Source: Chitinophagaceae bacterium
GTDB taxonomy: Bacteria > Bacteroidota > Bacteroidia > Chitinophagales > Chitinophagaceae
DNA: 64,000 nt
Direction of reading: 5' to 3'
NCBI GenBank assembly: GCA_020847395.1
Contig: JADLCD010000079.1
Location: forward strand, 1 to 64,000
Shown: positions 36,878-46,025 of the stretch, piece by piece
Numbering within the stretch: position 1 is the stretch's first letter
Layout of the letters: the number at the start of each line of letters is the position of its first letter
The notes under the pieces: model-generated
Told to the model about the DNA's origin: nothing
Databases searched by the model: none
Seen by the model: only the letters and a program-made list of their open reading frames with translations
Translations under genes and position numbers: made by a program

Positions 36878-38194
36878 GTGAAGAAAATTTTATTGCTCGG
36901 CGCCGGTAAATCCGCTACTGTTCTTATTGCATATTTAAAAAAGAAATGCCTTGCATTTGGCTGGCATTTAACCGTTGCAGATAATAACCTGAAACTCGTG
37001 GAAGATAAACTTGCCGGCGCACTCAATACAAGCGCTGTTTCTATAGATATTCATAATGAAGAGCAACGAAAAACATTGATTGAGCAGGCTGATATCGTGA
37101 TTTCCATGCTGCCGGCTGCATTGCATTTCTTAGTAGCCCAAACCTGTATTGAAACCGGCAGGCATTTGCTTACCGCTTCGTATGTTGATAAAAACATCCA
37201 GGCATCCGCATCCGTAATAAAGGAAAAAGGGTTGTTGTTTTTGTGTGAGATGGGGCTCGACCCCGGTATTGACCACATGAGTGCCATGCAATTGATTAAC
37301 CGTATAAAAAATAATGGCGGGAATATGCAATCCTTTTATTCGCATTGTGGCGGACTTGTTGCACCGGAAAGCGATAATAATCCCTGGCATTATAAAATAA
37401 GCTGGAACCCGAAAAATATTATTTTGGCGGGTAAAGCCGGCGCGGTATTTAAAAAGAATGGCAAAACAGTAGCTGTGCCCTACGAATTATTGTTTGATGA
37501 GACCAGAACAGTGAATATTCCGGGCTATGGAAAATATGCCTGGTATCCCAACCGCGATTCTTTAAGTTATAGTGAGCTTTACGGCCTACAGGATTGTGAT
37601 ACTTTTATACGAACCACTTTACGCCATCCTGATTTTTGTTATGGCTGGAAACAGGTGGTTGCATTAAAGCTAACGGATGAGGATAAACGATATGATACTG
37701 ATGGATTGTCTTACAAAGCTTTCTTTCAGCAACATCTCTCGCAACATGGATTAGCAGATGATTCATCTGCACAACAAAAAGAAATGCTTGCATACCTTAA
37801 AATATACAACGATGATATTATAGGTAAGGGTTTGCTAACTGCTGCTGAAATTTTGCAATTATGTGCAGAAGAAAAATTGATGCTGCACGAAAAAGACAGG
37901 GATATGATTATTATGTTGCATGAAATAGCATATGAAGAAGATAAAGCACATAAGAAAATAACAAGCTCACTAATTGTGAAAGGAGATAATAATCTTGAAA
38001 CGGCGATGGCTAAAACAGTAGGGCTGCCGCTTGGAATTGCGGCGGTAATGATTTTAAAAGATGAGATAAAATTAACCGGCCTGCATATTCCTATTGTGCC
38101 GGAAATATATGAACCGGTGCTGAGGGAGTTGGAGAAAGAGGGCATTGCTTTTAAGGAAGAAGAAACAGTGCTAAAAAATAAAAGAACCTGTTGA
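36878..38194 (+). CDS. Saccharopine dehydrogenase-like oxidoreductase
   Basis: A 438-residue protein starting at GTG. The N-terminal Rossmann nucleotide site is K-I-L-L-L-G-A-G-K-S-A. The saccharopine-dehydrogenase pattern continues with EQADIVISMLPAALHFLVA, LTASYVD, EMGLDPGIDHMSAM and the C-terminal GLPLGIAA. It is the LYS9-type branch found in Bacteroidota. The exact reaction is uncertain: saccharopine cleavage to lysine/glutamate, or a related carboxynorspermidine-type chemistry. Followed by 219 bp before the next gene, so not clearly co-transcribed. Confidence 0.8.
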   Translation: MKKILLLGAGKSATVLIAYLKKKCLAFGWHLTVADNNLKLVEDKLAGALNTSAVSIDIHNEEQRKTLIEQADIVISMLPAALHFLVAQTCIETGRHLLTASYVDKNIQASASVIKEKGLLFLCEMGLDPGIDHMSAMQLINRIKNNGGNMQSFYSHCGGLVAPESDNNPWHYKISWNPKNIILAGKAGAVFKKNGKTVAVPYELLFDETRTVNIPGYGKYAWYPNRDSLSYSELYGLQDCDTFIRTTLRHPDFCYGWKQVVALKLTDEDKRYDTDGLSYKAFFQQHLSQHGLADDSSAQQKEMLAYLKIYNDDIIGKGLLTAAEILQLCAEEKLMLHEKDRDMIIMLHEIAYEEDKAHKKITSSLIVKGDNNLETAMAKTVGLPLGIAAVMILKDEIKLTGLHIPIVPEIYEPVLRELEKEGIAFKEEETVLKNKRTC

Positions 38195-38413
38195 TAAAAC
38201 CAACACATTGATTATACACCAACAAAATACCACCTGCCCATCTCAACAATTAAGATCTGCACAATACACTACTCATTCAATAATATACAACAGGAAAATA
38301 AGACTAAGGAATATTTATTATTTACGTTTCCGATATGCCAGCCCAATTGTTCCTGTCGCTTTATCCGTTTGCTCAAGCAATAATTGTTATTAAAAAACCT
38401 GCAAAAAAATATA

Positions 38414-39232
38414 ATGGATTACACAAAGGTTACTGATGATCTGTTTGAAGTATTAGAAAGTGGACTGCTCGCCGGAATATTGGAACGAATGCAAGCGATG
38501 GGAGCGGATTTGGCTGCACTGCCTCATGATAAAGCGCGGGAAGAATTACGCCAACAGCGCCATACAGAGATTAACGATTTTGCAGCAAATTGTCTTGCTA
38601 AGGCATTGCCTGGTATTGCACCAGAAGCTACACCTTGGTTTAAGGACGAGCCTCAGCCAACAAGTGAATGGCAGTGGATACTTTGTCCCTTTACATCTAA
38701 TTTGATGGGGAAAACCTATACTGGTATTGCGCTTGCACAAAACAACCAGCCTCGTATCGGCTTGTACGTGGATTACGGAGAAGGCGCAGTGACCACAGGT
38801 GTTGAAGGCGAAGGTGCTTTTTGCAATGACATACAATACCTGTGTGGCAATAAAATATTAAATGCCCAAAGCCGTGTAATGCAGTTTATAATACCACCTG
38901 GCAAACCCGGCAGGCAATACATTAAATTAATAAAATCCCTGTGGAATACTACAGACTGTAAGATGCTTAATAATGTAGTTGCTCAAAACATAGCGGCGTA
39001 TATGATATCCGTAGCTAAAGGCACACAGGAACTTGTAATAGCTACCGGCTTCAGTTATCACGATATTGCAGCGGCCGTTTGTATTGCAGAACAGGCGGGC
39101 GCTGTAGTAACAGATTTTAATGGTACCAGGGAAAAATTATTTACCGGTGAAGAAATGATCTGCTGTAATAAAAGAATTGCAGAGCAAATAAAAAAGGTTG
39201 AAGCGGACACTAACGGAGCCGATTTTTTCTGA
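38414..39232 (+). CDS. Inositol monophosphatase-like protein lacking the catalytic metal motif
   Basis: A 272-residue protein that aligns along its length with the inositol monophosphatase family: N-terminal helices, W-I-L then a strand-loop, YTGIALAQNNQPRIGLYVDYGEGAVTTGVEGEGAFCN, and the late SYHDIAAAVCIAEQAGAVVTDFNG block. The core motif D-P-x-D-G-T-x-N is replaced by C-P-F-T-S-N at residues 91-96, losing the Asp residues that hold the Mg ions, and the preceding Glu pair is not evident. The late Asp of the W-D-x-A-A-G motif survives. Likely a pseudoenzyme with a binding or regulatory role (inference). ATG at 38414 preferred over an upstream start. Confidence 0.75.
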   Translation: MDYTKVTDDLFEVLESGLLAGILERMQAMGADLAALPHDKAREELRQQRHTEINDFAANCLAKALPGIAPEATPWFKDEPQPTSEWQWILCPFTSNLMGKTYTGIALAQNNQPRIGLYVDYGEGAVTTGVEGEGAFCNDIQYLCGNKILNAQSRVMQFIIPPGKPGRQYIKLIKSLWNTTDCKMLNNVVAQNIAAYMISVAKGTQELVIATGFSYHDIAAAVCIAEQAGAVVTDFNGTREKLFTGEEMICCNKRIAEQIKKVEADTNGADFF

Positions 39233-39374
39233 TATCTCGTTTGTATTTCAATATTACGGTGCGCTGCACCTGGGAATATTACACTTATTATAGTGCTACA
39301 AGTATTATGATGTGCTGCAGCTATTTAGCGTATTTTATATGTTTTACAGGCGCACCTGTTTATTGCCAGCTATC

Positions 39375-40067
39375 TCAGCAGTCTTTTGATAAATAAAAGG
39401 CTAACTCTTTCACTCCTTCCGTTGCCGGTTTTTCAATCGCCACTATATCATGCAGCGCAGATGTATATGGGATCTTTTTATCTACAATAAATTTAGGAAT
39501 ATTTCTTGCGGTATAATTGATTAATCCGGCAGCAGGATATACTGCCAACGAAGTGCCAACCACTACAAAAATATCCGCTTCGCCGGCTAAAGCAGTAGCC
39601 GGTTCTATCATTGGTACAGCTTCTTCAAACCACACAATATGTGGGCGTAACTGTGCGCCATCTTCCGCTATATCGCCAAGCTTAATATCAGCTTTTATAT
39701 CGTAAATAAGCCGCTCATTTTTTTCACTGCGCATTTTTAATATTTCACCATGCAGGTGCAGCACTTTTGTTGAGCCGGCTCTTTCATGCAGGTCATCTAT
39801 ATTTTGTGTGATGATTTGTACATCAAAATCTTTCTCTAATTCTGCCAACCCAATATGCGCTGCATTCGGTAGGGCTTCGCGTACATTTTTGCGGCGCATA
39901 TTATAAAAGTCTAAAACCAATTGCGGATTTTTTTTCCAGGCACGCGGCGTTGCCACATCTTCTATATTATACCCTTCCCATAAACCATCAGTATCCCTGA
40001 AGGTTTTCAGGCCGCTTTCGGCACTAATGCCGGCGCCGGTAAGCACCACCAGTTTTTTCTTTTTCAT
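39375..40067 (-). CDS. cobB: Sir2-type NAD-dependent protein deacylase
   Basis: A 230-residue sirtuin. It has GAGISAESGLKTFRD, the SirT5/CobB-type Y-N-M-R-R pocket (favours acidic acyl groups such as succinyl), TQNIDDLHERAG with HLHG carrying the catalytic His, RPHIVWFEEAVP, and VVGTSLAVYPAAGL. The loop that holds two Cys-x-x-Cys zinc pairs in most sirtuins has no Cys here, a condition I recall in other Bacteroidota members. Cytoplasmic. Separate from DUF4349 by 38 bp on the same strand. Confidence 0.88.
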   Translation of the reverse strand: MKKKKLVVLTGAGISAESGLKTFRDTDGLWEGYNIEDVATPRAWKKNPQLVLDFYNMRRKNVREALPNAAHIGLAELEKDFDVQIITQNIDDLHERAGSTKVLHLHGEILKMRSEKNERLIYDIKADIKLGDIAEDGAQLRPHIVWFEEAVPMIEPATALAGEADIFVVVGTSLAVYPAAGLINYTARNIPKFIVDKKIPYTSALHDIVAIEKPATEGVKELAFYLSKDC

Positions 40068-40105
40068 ATCAACCGATTAATAAACCGAATGTATAAAAAA
40101 GCAAA

Positions 40106-41017
40106 CTATTTTGTTTGAGTAACTAATTTTAATTTTCTCCGCCTGAATACCAGCCAAAGCCCTATACCAATTACCCAGAGCGGCCAAATGCTTACCAGCA
40201 TAATGATCAATGATTGAATCATTGTCCAGCCTGTTTTAATGCTATTCAGTATTTCTAACCCGAACCCCGGAGCATTGTTGGGTATGTTAATGAGTGGCAT
40301 ATCCTGGTAAAACACCAGATGGATACTGCTTAGCGCCGATTGATGCTGTATATAATTTATCCTTCCTGCAGCAGCTTCAATATCTTCCTGCAACCCGGTT
40401 ATTTCCTGTTGTACTTTTAATACTTCCTCAATATTTTTTGCGCGTTTTAAAAATTCAAAATACTGGTCTCTTGTTTTTTCTTTTACCTGTATCCTCGCTT
40501 TGGTATCAATATACTCATCCGTTACATCTTCGCTTGTAATGCTTTTTTGCGTAACGCTATCTGCGTACCCGGATAACCTGTTGAGCAGTTCCTCAAACTT
40601 TTCTCTCGGCACACGTATCAGCATTTCACTTTTTACCTGTCCTGCTAGCTGCACTTCCGAAGCAGAGGCAATATATCCACCCGATGATCTTATTGCTTCC
40701 TGTATTACAATATTTGAAGGTTTTATTTCCTTTACCCGCATTTGCAATTCAGCGTTCTTAATAATTTGTTTATCCCAATCTGCAGAAACAGGCGGCGGTG
40801 TTTTTTGAACAGGTATCGTTGGCTTTTGTTGTGGTGGTTCTTTAGCTTCTCCTTCCTGCTGTGCTTCTTCATTCTTAAACAATTTGTTCAAAGAAGTGTT
40901 GGCGCTAATCTCATCTAAAGCGATACTCTTTGTATTGTTGCTTTCATTTTGCTTTTGATGGCATGATAATAACATAGCTGTTGCCGCTATAACGGCAATC
41001 GTTAAACGCATTTTCAT
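40106..41017 (-). CDS. DUF4349 membrane lipoprotein
   Basis: A 303-residue protein with a lipobox (M-L-L-S-C, Cys19), a Pro/Gln-rich linker, the DUF4349 domain (about 80-290: IIKNAELQMRVKEI, ASEVQLAGQVKSEMLIRVPREKFEEL, a coiled coil around NIEEVLKVQQEITGLQEDIE), and a C-terminal TM helix with a basic tail. The function of DUF4349 is unknown. It sits upstream of the sirtuin gene, and the two are probably co-transcribed. Confidence 0.82.
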   Translation of the reverse strand: MKMRLTIAVIAATAMLLSCHQKQNESNNTKSIALDEISANTSLNKLFKNEEAQQEGEAKEPPQQKPTIPVQKTPPPVSADWDKQIIKNAELQMRVKEIKPSNIVIQEAIRSSGGYIASASEVQLAGQVKSEMLIRVPREKFEELLNRLSGYADSVTQKSITSEDVTDEYIDTKARIQVKEKTRDQYFEFLKRAKNIEEVLKVQQEITGLQEDIEAAAGRINYIQHQSALSSIHLVFYQDMPLINIPNNAPGFGLEILNSIKTGWTMIQSLIIMLVSIWPLWVIGIGLWLVFRRRKLKLVTQTK

Positions 41018-41080
41018 AATAATAATTTAGATCGTGTTAATTATAACCTGGCAATATGCATACAGCATACCCAGCTTTTG

Positions 41081-41129
41081 AACCTATAAGATTGCCGTCC
41101 GGCATTGCAGCACTGCAATCCTTATAGTT
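41081..41129. repeat. AACCTATAAG hairpin, degenerate copy
   Basis: AACCTATAAGATTGC (41081-41095) pairs with GCAATCCTTATAGTT (41115-41129) except for one bulged G. It is a weaker relative of the perfect 17-bp hairpin at 59684-59738 with the same outer words and a loop of about 20 bp. Confidence 0.6.
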
Positions 41130-41283
41130 TTTATTTATAGCTGAAAGCTAAATAGCTATCAGCCGAACTAAAGATGCAGGAAATTGAACTTTACATAATG
41201 CGGTGTACATACATCTCTTGCCATTATTACTACAATGCAAAAAAGGTAACCGGCATAAAGCAAGAAAAATTTGTAAAATACGA

Positions 41284-41760
41284 TTAAGGGTTACTGGATC
41301 GGGCAGCTTCTCTTTCTATGTCCAACATAAAGTTGTCCCTGTTTGTAATGATAATATTTTTATAATCATTTACTTTAACCCAGTAAATAATCCAACAGAT
41401 AACCCCTGCCAACGATGCGATCATTCCAATAACAGGAATAAAACCACATATCCACAATATACTCATTACAAGCCCGATTCCATAAGTTGGCCGTGATTCT
41501 GTGGTAGGGATGCTTAATCTTGAGCACTCATTTTTTATGGAGTCAGCAATACGGGCAACTGTAATAAATATCCATATAATATTGAATACCGGAATTAACA
41601 GAAGCCATACATGACCCGGCTGCATAAGCCTGTTCCCAGGCGAAACGGCATGTAATGTTTTTTGTAAAGTCAGCAGGAAAAATATTGCAGGAATGAGAGA
41701 GATCAGCACTATACCCAGCGCTGTAAAGCCAAGAAGATAATACAGGGAATCGCTCTCCAT
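41284..41760 (-). CDS. Four-TM membrane protein of unknown function
   Basis: A 158-residue protein with four hydrophobic helices (about 8-30, 50-72, 95-118, 118-130) and the recurring Bacteroidota pattern SPGNRLMQPGHVWLLLIPVFNIIWIF, then VARIADSIKNE. Ends in a short charged tail. Inner membrane by topology. No known function and no clear operon partner. Confidence 0.65.
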   Translation of the reverse strand: MESDSLYYLLGFTALGIVLISLIPAIFFLLTLQKTLHAVSPGNRLMQPGHVWLLLIPVFNIIWIFITVARIADSIKNECSRLSIPTTESRPTYGIGLVMSILWICGFIPVIGMIASLAGVICWIIYWVKVNDYKNIIITNRDNFMLDIEREAARSSNP

Positions 41761-41867
41761 ATCAAAATAGTTTATTAAAATAACGCATTAATACTGAGAT
41801 TTCTTTTATAAACGGTATTTCTTATTTCTGCACTATCAGTATTTTTAATGAAAGAAAACTTAGAACT

Positions 41868-42662
41868 ATGCAAACAGCACATGAAATTGACTATCGTATT
41901 TACGGAGAAGAAATGCAGTATGTAGATATTGAACTTGACCCTGGTGAAACTGCTATGGCAGAAAGCGGCGCATTTATGATGATGGACGATGGCATACAAA
42001 TGCAAACCATATTCGGCGACGGCACACAAAAATCCGGCGGTGGTATAATGAATAAATTATTTAGCGCGGGTAAACGCCTGCTTACGGGTGAAAGCCTTTT
42101 TATGACGGCGTTTACCAATGTAGGACAGGGAAAGAAAAGAGTAGCTTTTGCCTCTCCATATCCCGGTAAAATTATTCCGCTTGATTTGTATGAATTAGGC
42201 GGCAAAGTAGTTTGTCAGAAAGATGCTTTTTTATGCGCGGCAAGAGGCGTAAGTATCGGCATTGAATTTCAACGCAAGCTCGGTACCGGTTTATTTGGGG
42301 GTGAAGGATTTATTATGCAGAAGCTTGAAGGTGATGGGATGGCTTTTGTACACGCCGGCGGCCACGTATTTCAAAGAGTATTAACAGAGGGAGAATTACT
42401 CCGTATTGATACCGGTTGCCTCGTTGCATATACAAAAGAAGTTGACTACGACATTCAGTTTGTTGGTGGTATACGCAATACAATTTTTGGAGGTGAAGGT
42501 GTGTTTTTTGCTACACTTCGCGGGCCGGGTAAAGTGTGGATACAAACGCTGCCCGTAAGCCGTTTGGCCAGCCGCATACTTTCGTATGGAAGCTTTAAGA
42601 GAAAAGAAGAAGGCAGCATACTTGGTGGCTTAGGTAATTTACTGGATGGAGATGGAAGATAG
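41868..42662 (+). CDS. TIGR00266/AIM24 family protein
   Basis: A 264-residue protein of the TIGR00266 (AIM24-like) family, with MQYVDIELDPGETAMAESGAFMMMD, the TGESLFMTAFTN motif, LGTGLFGGEGFIMQKLEGDGMAFVHAGG, and GIRNTIFGGEGVFFATLRGPGKVWIQTLP. The fold is a repeated beta-roll; the role in bacteria is unknown. ATG at 41868. lipB follows 70 bp downstream behind its own promoter box. Confidence 0.88.
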   Translation: MQTAHEIDYRIYGEEMQYVDIELDPGETAMAESGAFMMMDDGIQMQTIFGDGTQKSGGGIMNKLFSAGKRLLTGESLFMTAFTNVGQGKKRVAFASPYPGKIIPLDLYELGGKVVCQKDAFLCAARGVSIGIEFQRKLGTGLFGGEGFIMQKLEGDGMAFVHAGGHVFQRVLTEGELLRIDTGCLVAYTKEVDYDIQFVGGIRNTIFGGEGVFFATLRGPGKVWIQTLPVSRLASRILSYGSFKRKEEGSILGGLGNLLDGDGR

Positions 42663-42696
42663 CTAATCCATTAGTGAATGTTGCCACCTGAAATAA

Positions 42697-42727
42697 TACT
42701 TTTGACCCCAATATCTACATAACTTTG
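42697..42727 (+). promoter_or_regulatory. Two candidate -7 boxes upstream of lipB
   Basis: TACTTTTG (42697-42704) and TAACTTTG (42720-42727) both fit TAnnTTTG. The second ends 5 bp before the lipB ATG, which would give an almost leaderless mRNA. Confidence 0.35.
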
Positions 42728-42732
42728 CCTCC

Positions 42733-43470
42733 ATGCAGGAAGTTTTTTTTAAAGATCTTGGTGATATTGCGTATAAGCAGGCATGGGACTACCAGGAAGA
42801 GCTGCTACAGCAAAATGTAAATGCTAAATCGCAGGCTGTTATTGCAAAAAATAAAATACTTGTCGGCAAATCTGCCCATGATATTATTGATATACCAACT
42901 CAACACTACTTACTTTTCTGCGAACATCCTGCTGTGTATACTCTCGGTAAAAGTGGCAAGGCTACCAATATTCTTATAAGTGAAAAAGAGCGCCTTCAAA
43001 AAGGTATTGAATATTATCCTACCAACCGCGGCGGCGATATTACTTTTCATGGACCGGGCCAGATAGTTGGCTACCCGGTGCTTGATTTGGAAAAATATTA
43101 TACGGACATTGGTAAATACCTCCGTAATCTTGAAGAAGTGATTATACTTACATTAGCAGCATACAACATTAAAGGCGAGCGTTCTGCTGGTGAAACCGGC
43201 GTTTGGATTGAACCTTCTGTAAAAGGAAAAGAAAGGAAAATTTGTGCGATGGGTGTACGTTGCAGCAGATGGATAACCATGCACGGCTTTGCGCTGAATG
43301 TAAATACCAACCTTGCTTATTTCAACTATATTATACCCTGCGGCATACAGGATAAACAGGTAACTTCTATAGCAAAGGAGTTAGGCTTCGAAGTTGATAT
43401 GGAAGAAGTAAAAAGTATTGTGAAAGAAAATTTTGAAAAAGTATTTGATTGTACACTTATCAGCGGATAG
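42733..43470 (+). CDS. lipB: Lipoyl(octanoyl) transferase
   Basis: A 245-residue LipB. It moves octanoate from acyl-ACP onto lipoyl domains, the first step of protein lipoylation. It has CEHPAVYTLGKSGKATNIL, RGGDITFHGPGQIVGYPVLDL, and the acyl-enzyme Cys203 in I-P-C-G-I-Q-D. Length is slightly above average because of an N-terminal segment (QEELLQQNVNAKSQAVIAKN). The last 11 bp overlap tail to tail with the minus-strand gene at 43460. Confidence 0.93.
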   Translation: MQEVFFKDLGDIAYKQAWDYQEELLQQNVNAKSQAVIAKNKILVGKSAHDIIDIPTQHYLLFCEHPAVYTLGKSGKATNILISEKERLQKGIEYYPTNRGGDITFHGPGQIVGYPVLDLEKYYTDIGKYLRNLEEVIILTLAAYNIKGERSAGETGVWIEPSVKGKERKICAMGVRCSRWITMHGFALNVNTNLAYFNYIIPCGIQDKQVTSIAKELGFEVDMEEVKSIVKENFEKVFDCTLISG

Positions 43471-44248
43471 TGGGGTCTTTCGGAATAATTACTTTATTCT
43501 TCTCTCTTAAGATATTATTTTCATATAATTCAAAACGATAAGTTCCGGCACGCATAAAATTTGACTTGTCAATTACAAGCGTATGCTCTTTAAGATTGTT
43601 TAACTGAAATAATTCATCCCCGTTACTATCAAAAAATTTAATGGTAAACAATTCCGTTTTTCCCTTAGGCAATATTACGGTAACATTTCCCTGGGGATTG
43701 GTAAATATAAAACCTGATGGAGTGAAATTTTCGGGACGCACCATATTCACACTATCGGCTTTTAAACCGTCGCTCAATTTTTTGTTAGGCAGCTTTGTTG
43801 TTTCCGGTCCATAGGTTTTTACAGGAATTTGTTCAGAAATTTCTGTATTTACCGCTAATTCAACAGCAGGTGTTTCTTTTTTAACCACCGGTGGCGGAGA
43901 AGGAATATCTTTTTTAGGTTTTTGCGATTTGCTGAATACATATTTACCGCTATCCAACAGTATATATAATTTATAATAGGATACCGTATCAGGCGCGTTA
44001 TTATCCAAAAAACCATTTGTAATAGAAGAAGGGTCAGGAAGTGTAAGAATAGTTTTAAAACCTTTTAAACTATCTGCGGAGCGTTGAATGCTTATTTGTT
44101 TAATAACCTTAAAATTATTCACCCAGCTTAATATCACTTTACTGCTTCTGTGTTTAACTGTAAATGCCGGCAGGGTATCCTGGGCGCTTACTATATTCCC
44201 CGTGACAAAGAGGCTTGCAACAAAAAAAATCCGGAGCAGCATTTTCAT
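43460..44248 (-). CDS. Exported hypothetical protein with FnIII-like and strand-rich regions
   Basis: A 262-residue secreted protein with a signal peptide (ends IVSAQ, residue 22). An N-terminal segment resembles a fibronectin type III fold (VKHRSSKVILSWVNN, QRSADSLKGFKTI, DTVSYYKLYI), then a Pro-rich linker, then a C-terminal strand-rich part (GNVTVILPKGKTELFTIKFFDSNGDELFQL, YRFELYENNILREK). No enzymatic motif. Function unknown; likely periplasmic or surface. Its 3' end overlaps lipB. Confidence 0.65.
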   Translation of the reverse strand: MKMLLRIFFVASLFVTGNIVSAQDTLPAFTVKHRSSKVILSWVNNFKVIKQISIQRSADSLKGFKTILTLPDPSSITNGFLDNNAPDTVSYYKLYILLDSGKYVFSKSQKPKKDIPSPPPVVKKETPAVELAVNTEISEQIPVKTYGPETTKLPNKKLSDGLKADSVNMVRPENFTPSGFIFTNPQGNVTVILPKGKTELFTIKFFDSNGDELFQLNNLKEHTLVIDKSNFMRAGTYRFELYENNILREKNKVIIPKDPTIR

Positions 44249-44313
44249 ACAAAACTGGATGTCAGGGTGGTATTTATTTTTAAGGAATACGCAAAGATAA
44301 CGCAGTACCTGAT

Positions 44314-45231
44314 CTAAAATTTTAAAAGTCCTGGCTTTGTGGAAAGATTACCTTGCAAACCGCCGGTATGCATCATTAAAATTTTTGCCCCGGGTTCAAA
44401 ATGGTCTTTCGCAATCATGTCCATAATCCCATACATAGCTTTTGCAGTATACACAAAATCAAGGGGAATATGCGAAGCTGAAAAAAAATCATTCATCCAA
44501 CACAATAATTCAGGCGTATGCTTTGCGTAACCGCCAAAATGGTAATCATGATTGAGCATAAAATTAGCAGGAAGAGAACCTGGCTGGAGCAATTCTATAA
44601 TTTCTGCTGACAGTCCCGTATTGTTTTTCATAGCACTTATTCCGATAATATGCTGATGCGGCAAAGCCGCTTTTATAATGCCGGCTACTGTAGTGCCGGT
44701 TCCCACAGCACAAATAATATGGGTGAAAGATGAAGTATCTAAAATGGTAAGTATATCCGAGGCACCTTTCACACCTAATTCGCCATAACCGCCTTCGGAA
44801 ATGATATAGTTATTACCAAATTGTTTAAGAAGTTGGTTATCTCCTGTTCGCTTCAACATATCATATTCTTCCCTTGATACAAAATGCAATTCCATGCCAT
44901 TTGCTTTTGCCTCCTGCAAGGTATGACTCCATAGTTTAGGCTCCTCTCCTCTTATGATACCAATGGATTGTAATTTTTGTAAAGATGCAGCAAGCGCAGT
45001 AGCCGCTATATGGTTGGAAAAAGCGCCGCCAAAAGTGAGCATGCTATTATAGCCTTGAGATTTCGCATCCTGTAAATAATATTTAAGTTTAAACCATTTA
45101 TTGCCGGAGATAACGGGGTGAATTTTATCGAGCCGGAGAACGGAAAGTTGTAGTTTTTTTGATACAATGCTATCAGTAAGTACCGGGTCAATGGTAACTG
45201 CATCTTCCTGTATGGCATTGTGGTTTATCAT
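44314..45231 (-). CDS. ACC deaminase / D-cysteine desulfhydrase-like PLP enzyme
   Basis: A 305-residue fold-type II PLP enzyme. The Schiff-base Lys is in ISGNKWFKLKYYL (Asn-Lys-Trp). It also has GGAFSNHIAATALAA, the glycine-rich phosphate loop C-A-V-G-T-G-T-T-V-A-G, and MMHTGGLQG at the C-terminus. This family contains 1-aminocyclopropane-1-carboxylate deaminase and D-cysteine desulfhydrase; sequence alone does not separate them here. ATG at 45231 is preferred to a TTG one codon upstream. It starts 24 bp after sdhB and may be the last gene of the sdh transcript. Confidence 0.82.
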   Translation of the reverse strand: MINHNAIQEDAVTIDPVLTDSIVSKKLQLSVLRLDKIHPVISGNKWFKLKYYLQDAKSQGYNSMLTFGGAFSNHIAATALAASLQKLQSIGIIRGEEPKLWSHTLQEAKANGMELHFVSREEYDMLKRTGDNQLLKQFGNNYIISEGGYGELGVKGASDILTILDTSSFTHIICAVGTGTTVAGIIKAALPHQHIIGISAMKNNTGLSAEIIELLQPGSLPANFMLNHDYHFGGYAKHTPELLCWMNDFFSASHIPLDFVYTAKAMYGIMDMIAKDHFEPGAKILMMHTGGLQGNLSTKPGLLKF

Positions 45232-45255
45232 CAAAAAAATGATAAATCAGCCTTA

Positions 45256-46020
45256 CTATTTATCGATTGTTGCGGCTGCGCCCAGGTATTCTTTATTGAG
45301 GCGTGCTATATTTTCTAATGAAATTTCTTTGGGACAAACCGCTTCACATGCTCCTGTGTTTGTACAAGCCCCAAAACCTTCTTTATCCATTTGCGCAATC
45401 ATATTTAACACACGGGTTCTTTTCTCTGGCGCACCCTGCGGCAACAAAGCCAGGTGAGAAACCTTAGCGGAAACAAAAAGCATGGCGGAGCTGTTTTTAC
45501 ATGCGGCAACACAAGCGCCACAACCAATACAAGCTGCTGCGGCAAAAGCCTGGTCAGCTTTCTCTTTTTCTATTGGGATATTATTACCGTCTTGTGCATT
45601 ACCGGTATTTACAGAAATAAAACCACCGGCTTGTATAATTCTATCGAAAGCGCCACGGTCAACAATCAAATCTTTTATTACTGCAAAAGAATTCGCCCTC
45701 CACGGCTCAACCACAATGGTATCGCCATCTTTAAAAGCACGCATATGCAACTGGCAGGTTGTTGTGCCATGCCAGGGCCCGTGCGGACGACCATTAATAT
45801 ACATCGAACACATACCACAGATACCCTCACGACAATCGTGGTCAAAGGCGATAGGCTCTTTACCTTCATGCACTAATTGCTCATTCAACACATCAAACAT
45901 TTCCAGGAACGACATTTCAGACGAAATATCTTTTACCCTGTAAGTTTCAAAGCTTCCTCTAACATCTTTGTTCTTCTGTTTCCAGACTTTTAAAGTCAGG
46001 TTCATTGTATAATGTTCCAT
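45256..46020 (-). CDS. sdhB: Succinate dehydrogenase iron-sulfur subunit
   Basis: A 254-residue electron-transfer subunit. The [2Fe-2S] site is C-R-E-G-I-C-G-M-C; the [4Fe-4S] and [3Fe-4S] ligands are [11 protein letters not shown] and [12 protein letters not shown]. It passes electrons from SdhA to the heme/menaquinone subunit. The start could be ATG 46020 (MEHYTMN) or ATG 46005 (MNLTL); the longer one is kept. An apparent further extension to 46080 only reads through AATTTGAA repeats. The usual sdhA-sdhB junction is split by a four-helix-bundle gene. Confidence 0.95.
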   Translation of the reverse strand: MEHYTMNLTLKVWKQKNKDVRGSFETYRVKDISSEMSFLEMFDVLNEQLVHEGKEPIAFDHDCREGICGMCSMYINGRPHGPWHGTTTCQLHMRAFKDGDTIVVEPWRANSFAVIKDLIVDRGAFDRIIQAGGFISVNTGNAQDGNNIPIEKEKADQAFAAAACIGCGACVAACKNSSAMLFVSAKVSHLALLPQGAPEKRTRVLNMIAQMDKEGFGACTNTGACEAVCPKEISLENIARLNKEYLGAAATIDK

Positions 46021-46025
46021 GGTTC

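Noticed and set aside
38208-38413. Short minus-strand tail ending in T-G-T-I-G-L-A-Y-R-K-R-K before the IMPase-like gene
   Set aside because: Only about 22 codons are open before stops in frame; too short to call a remnant with confidence.
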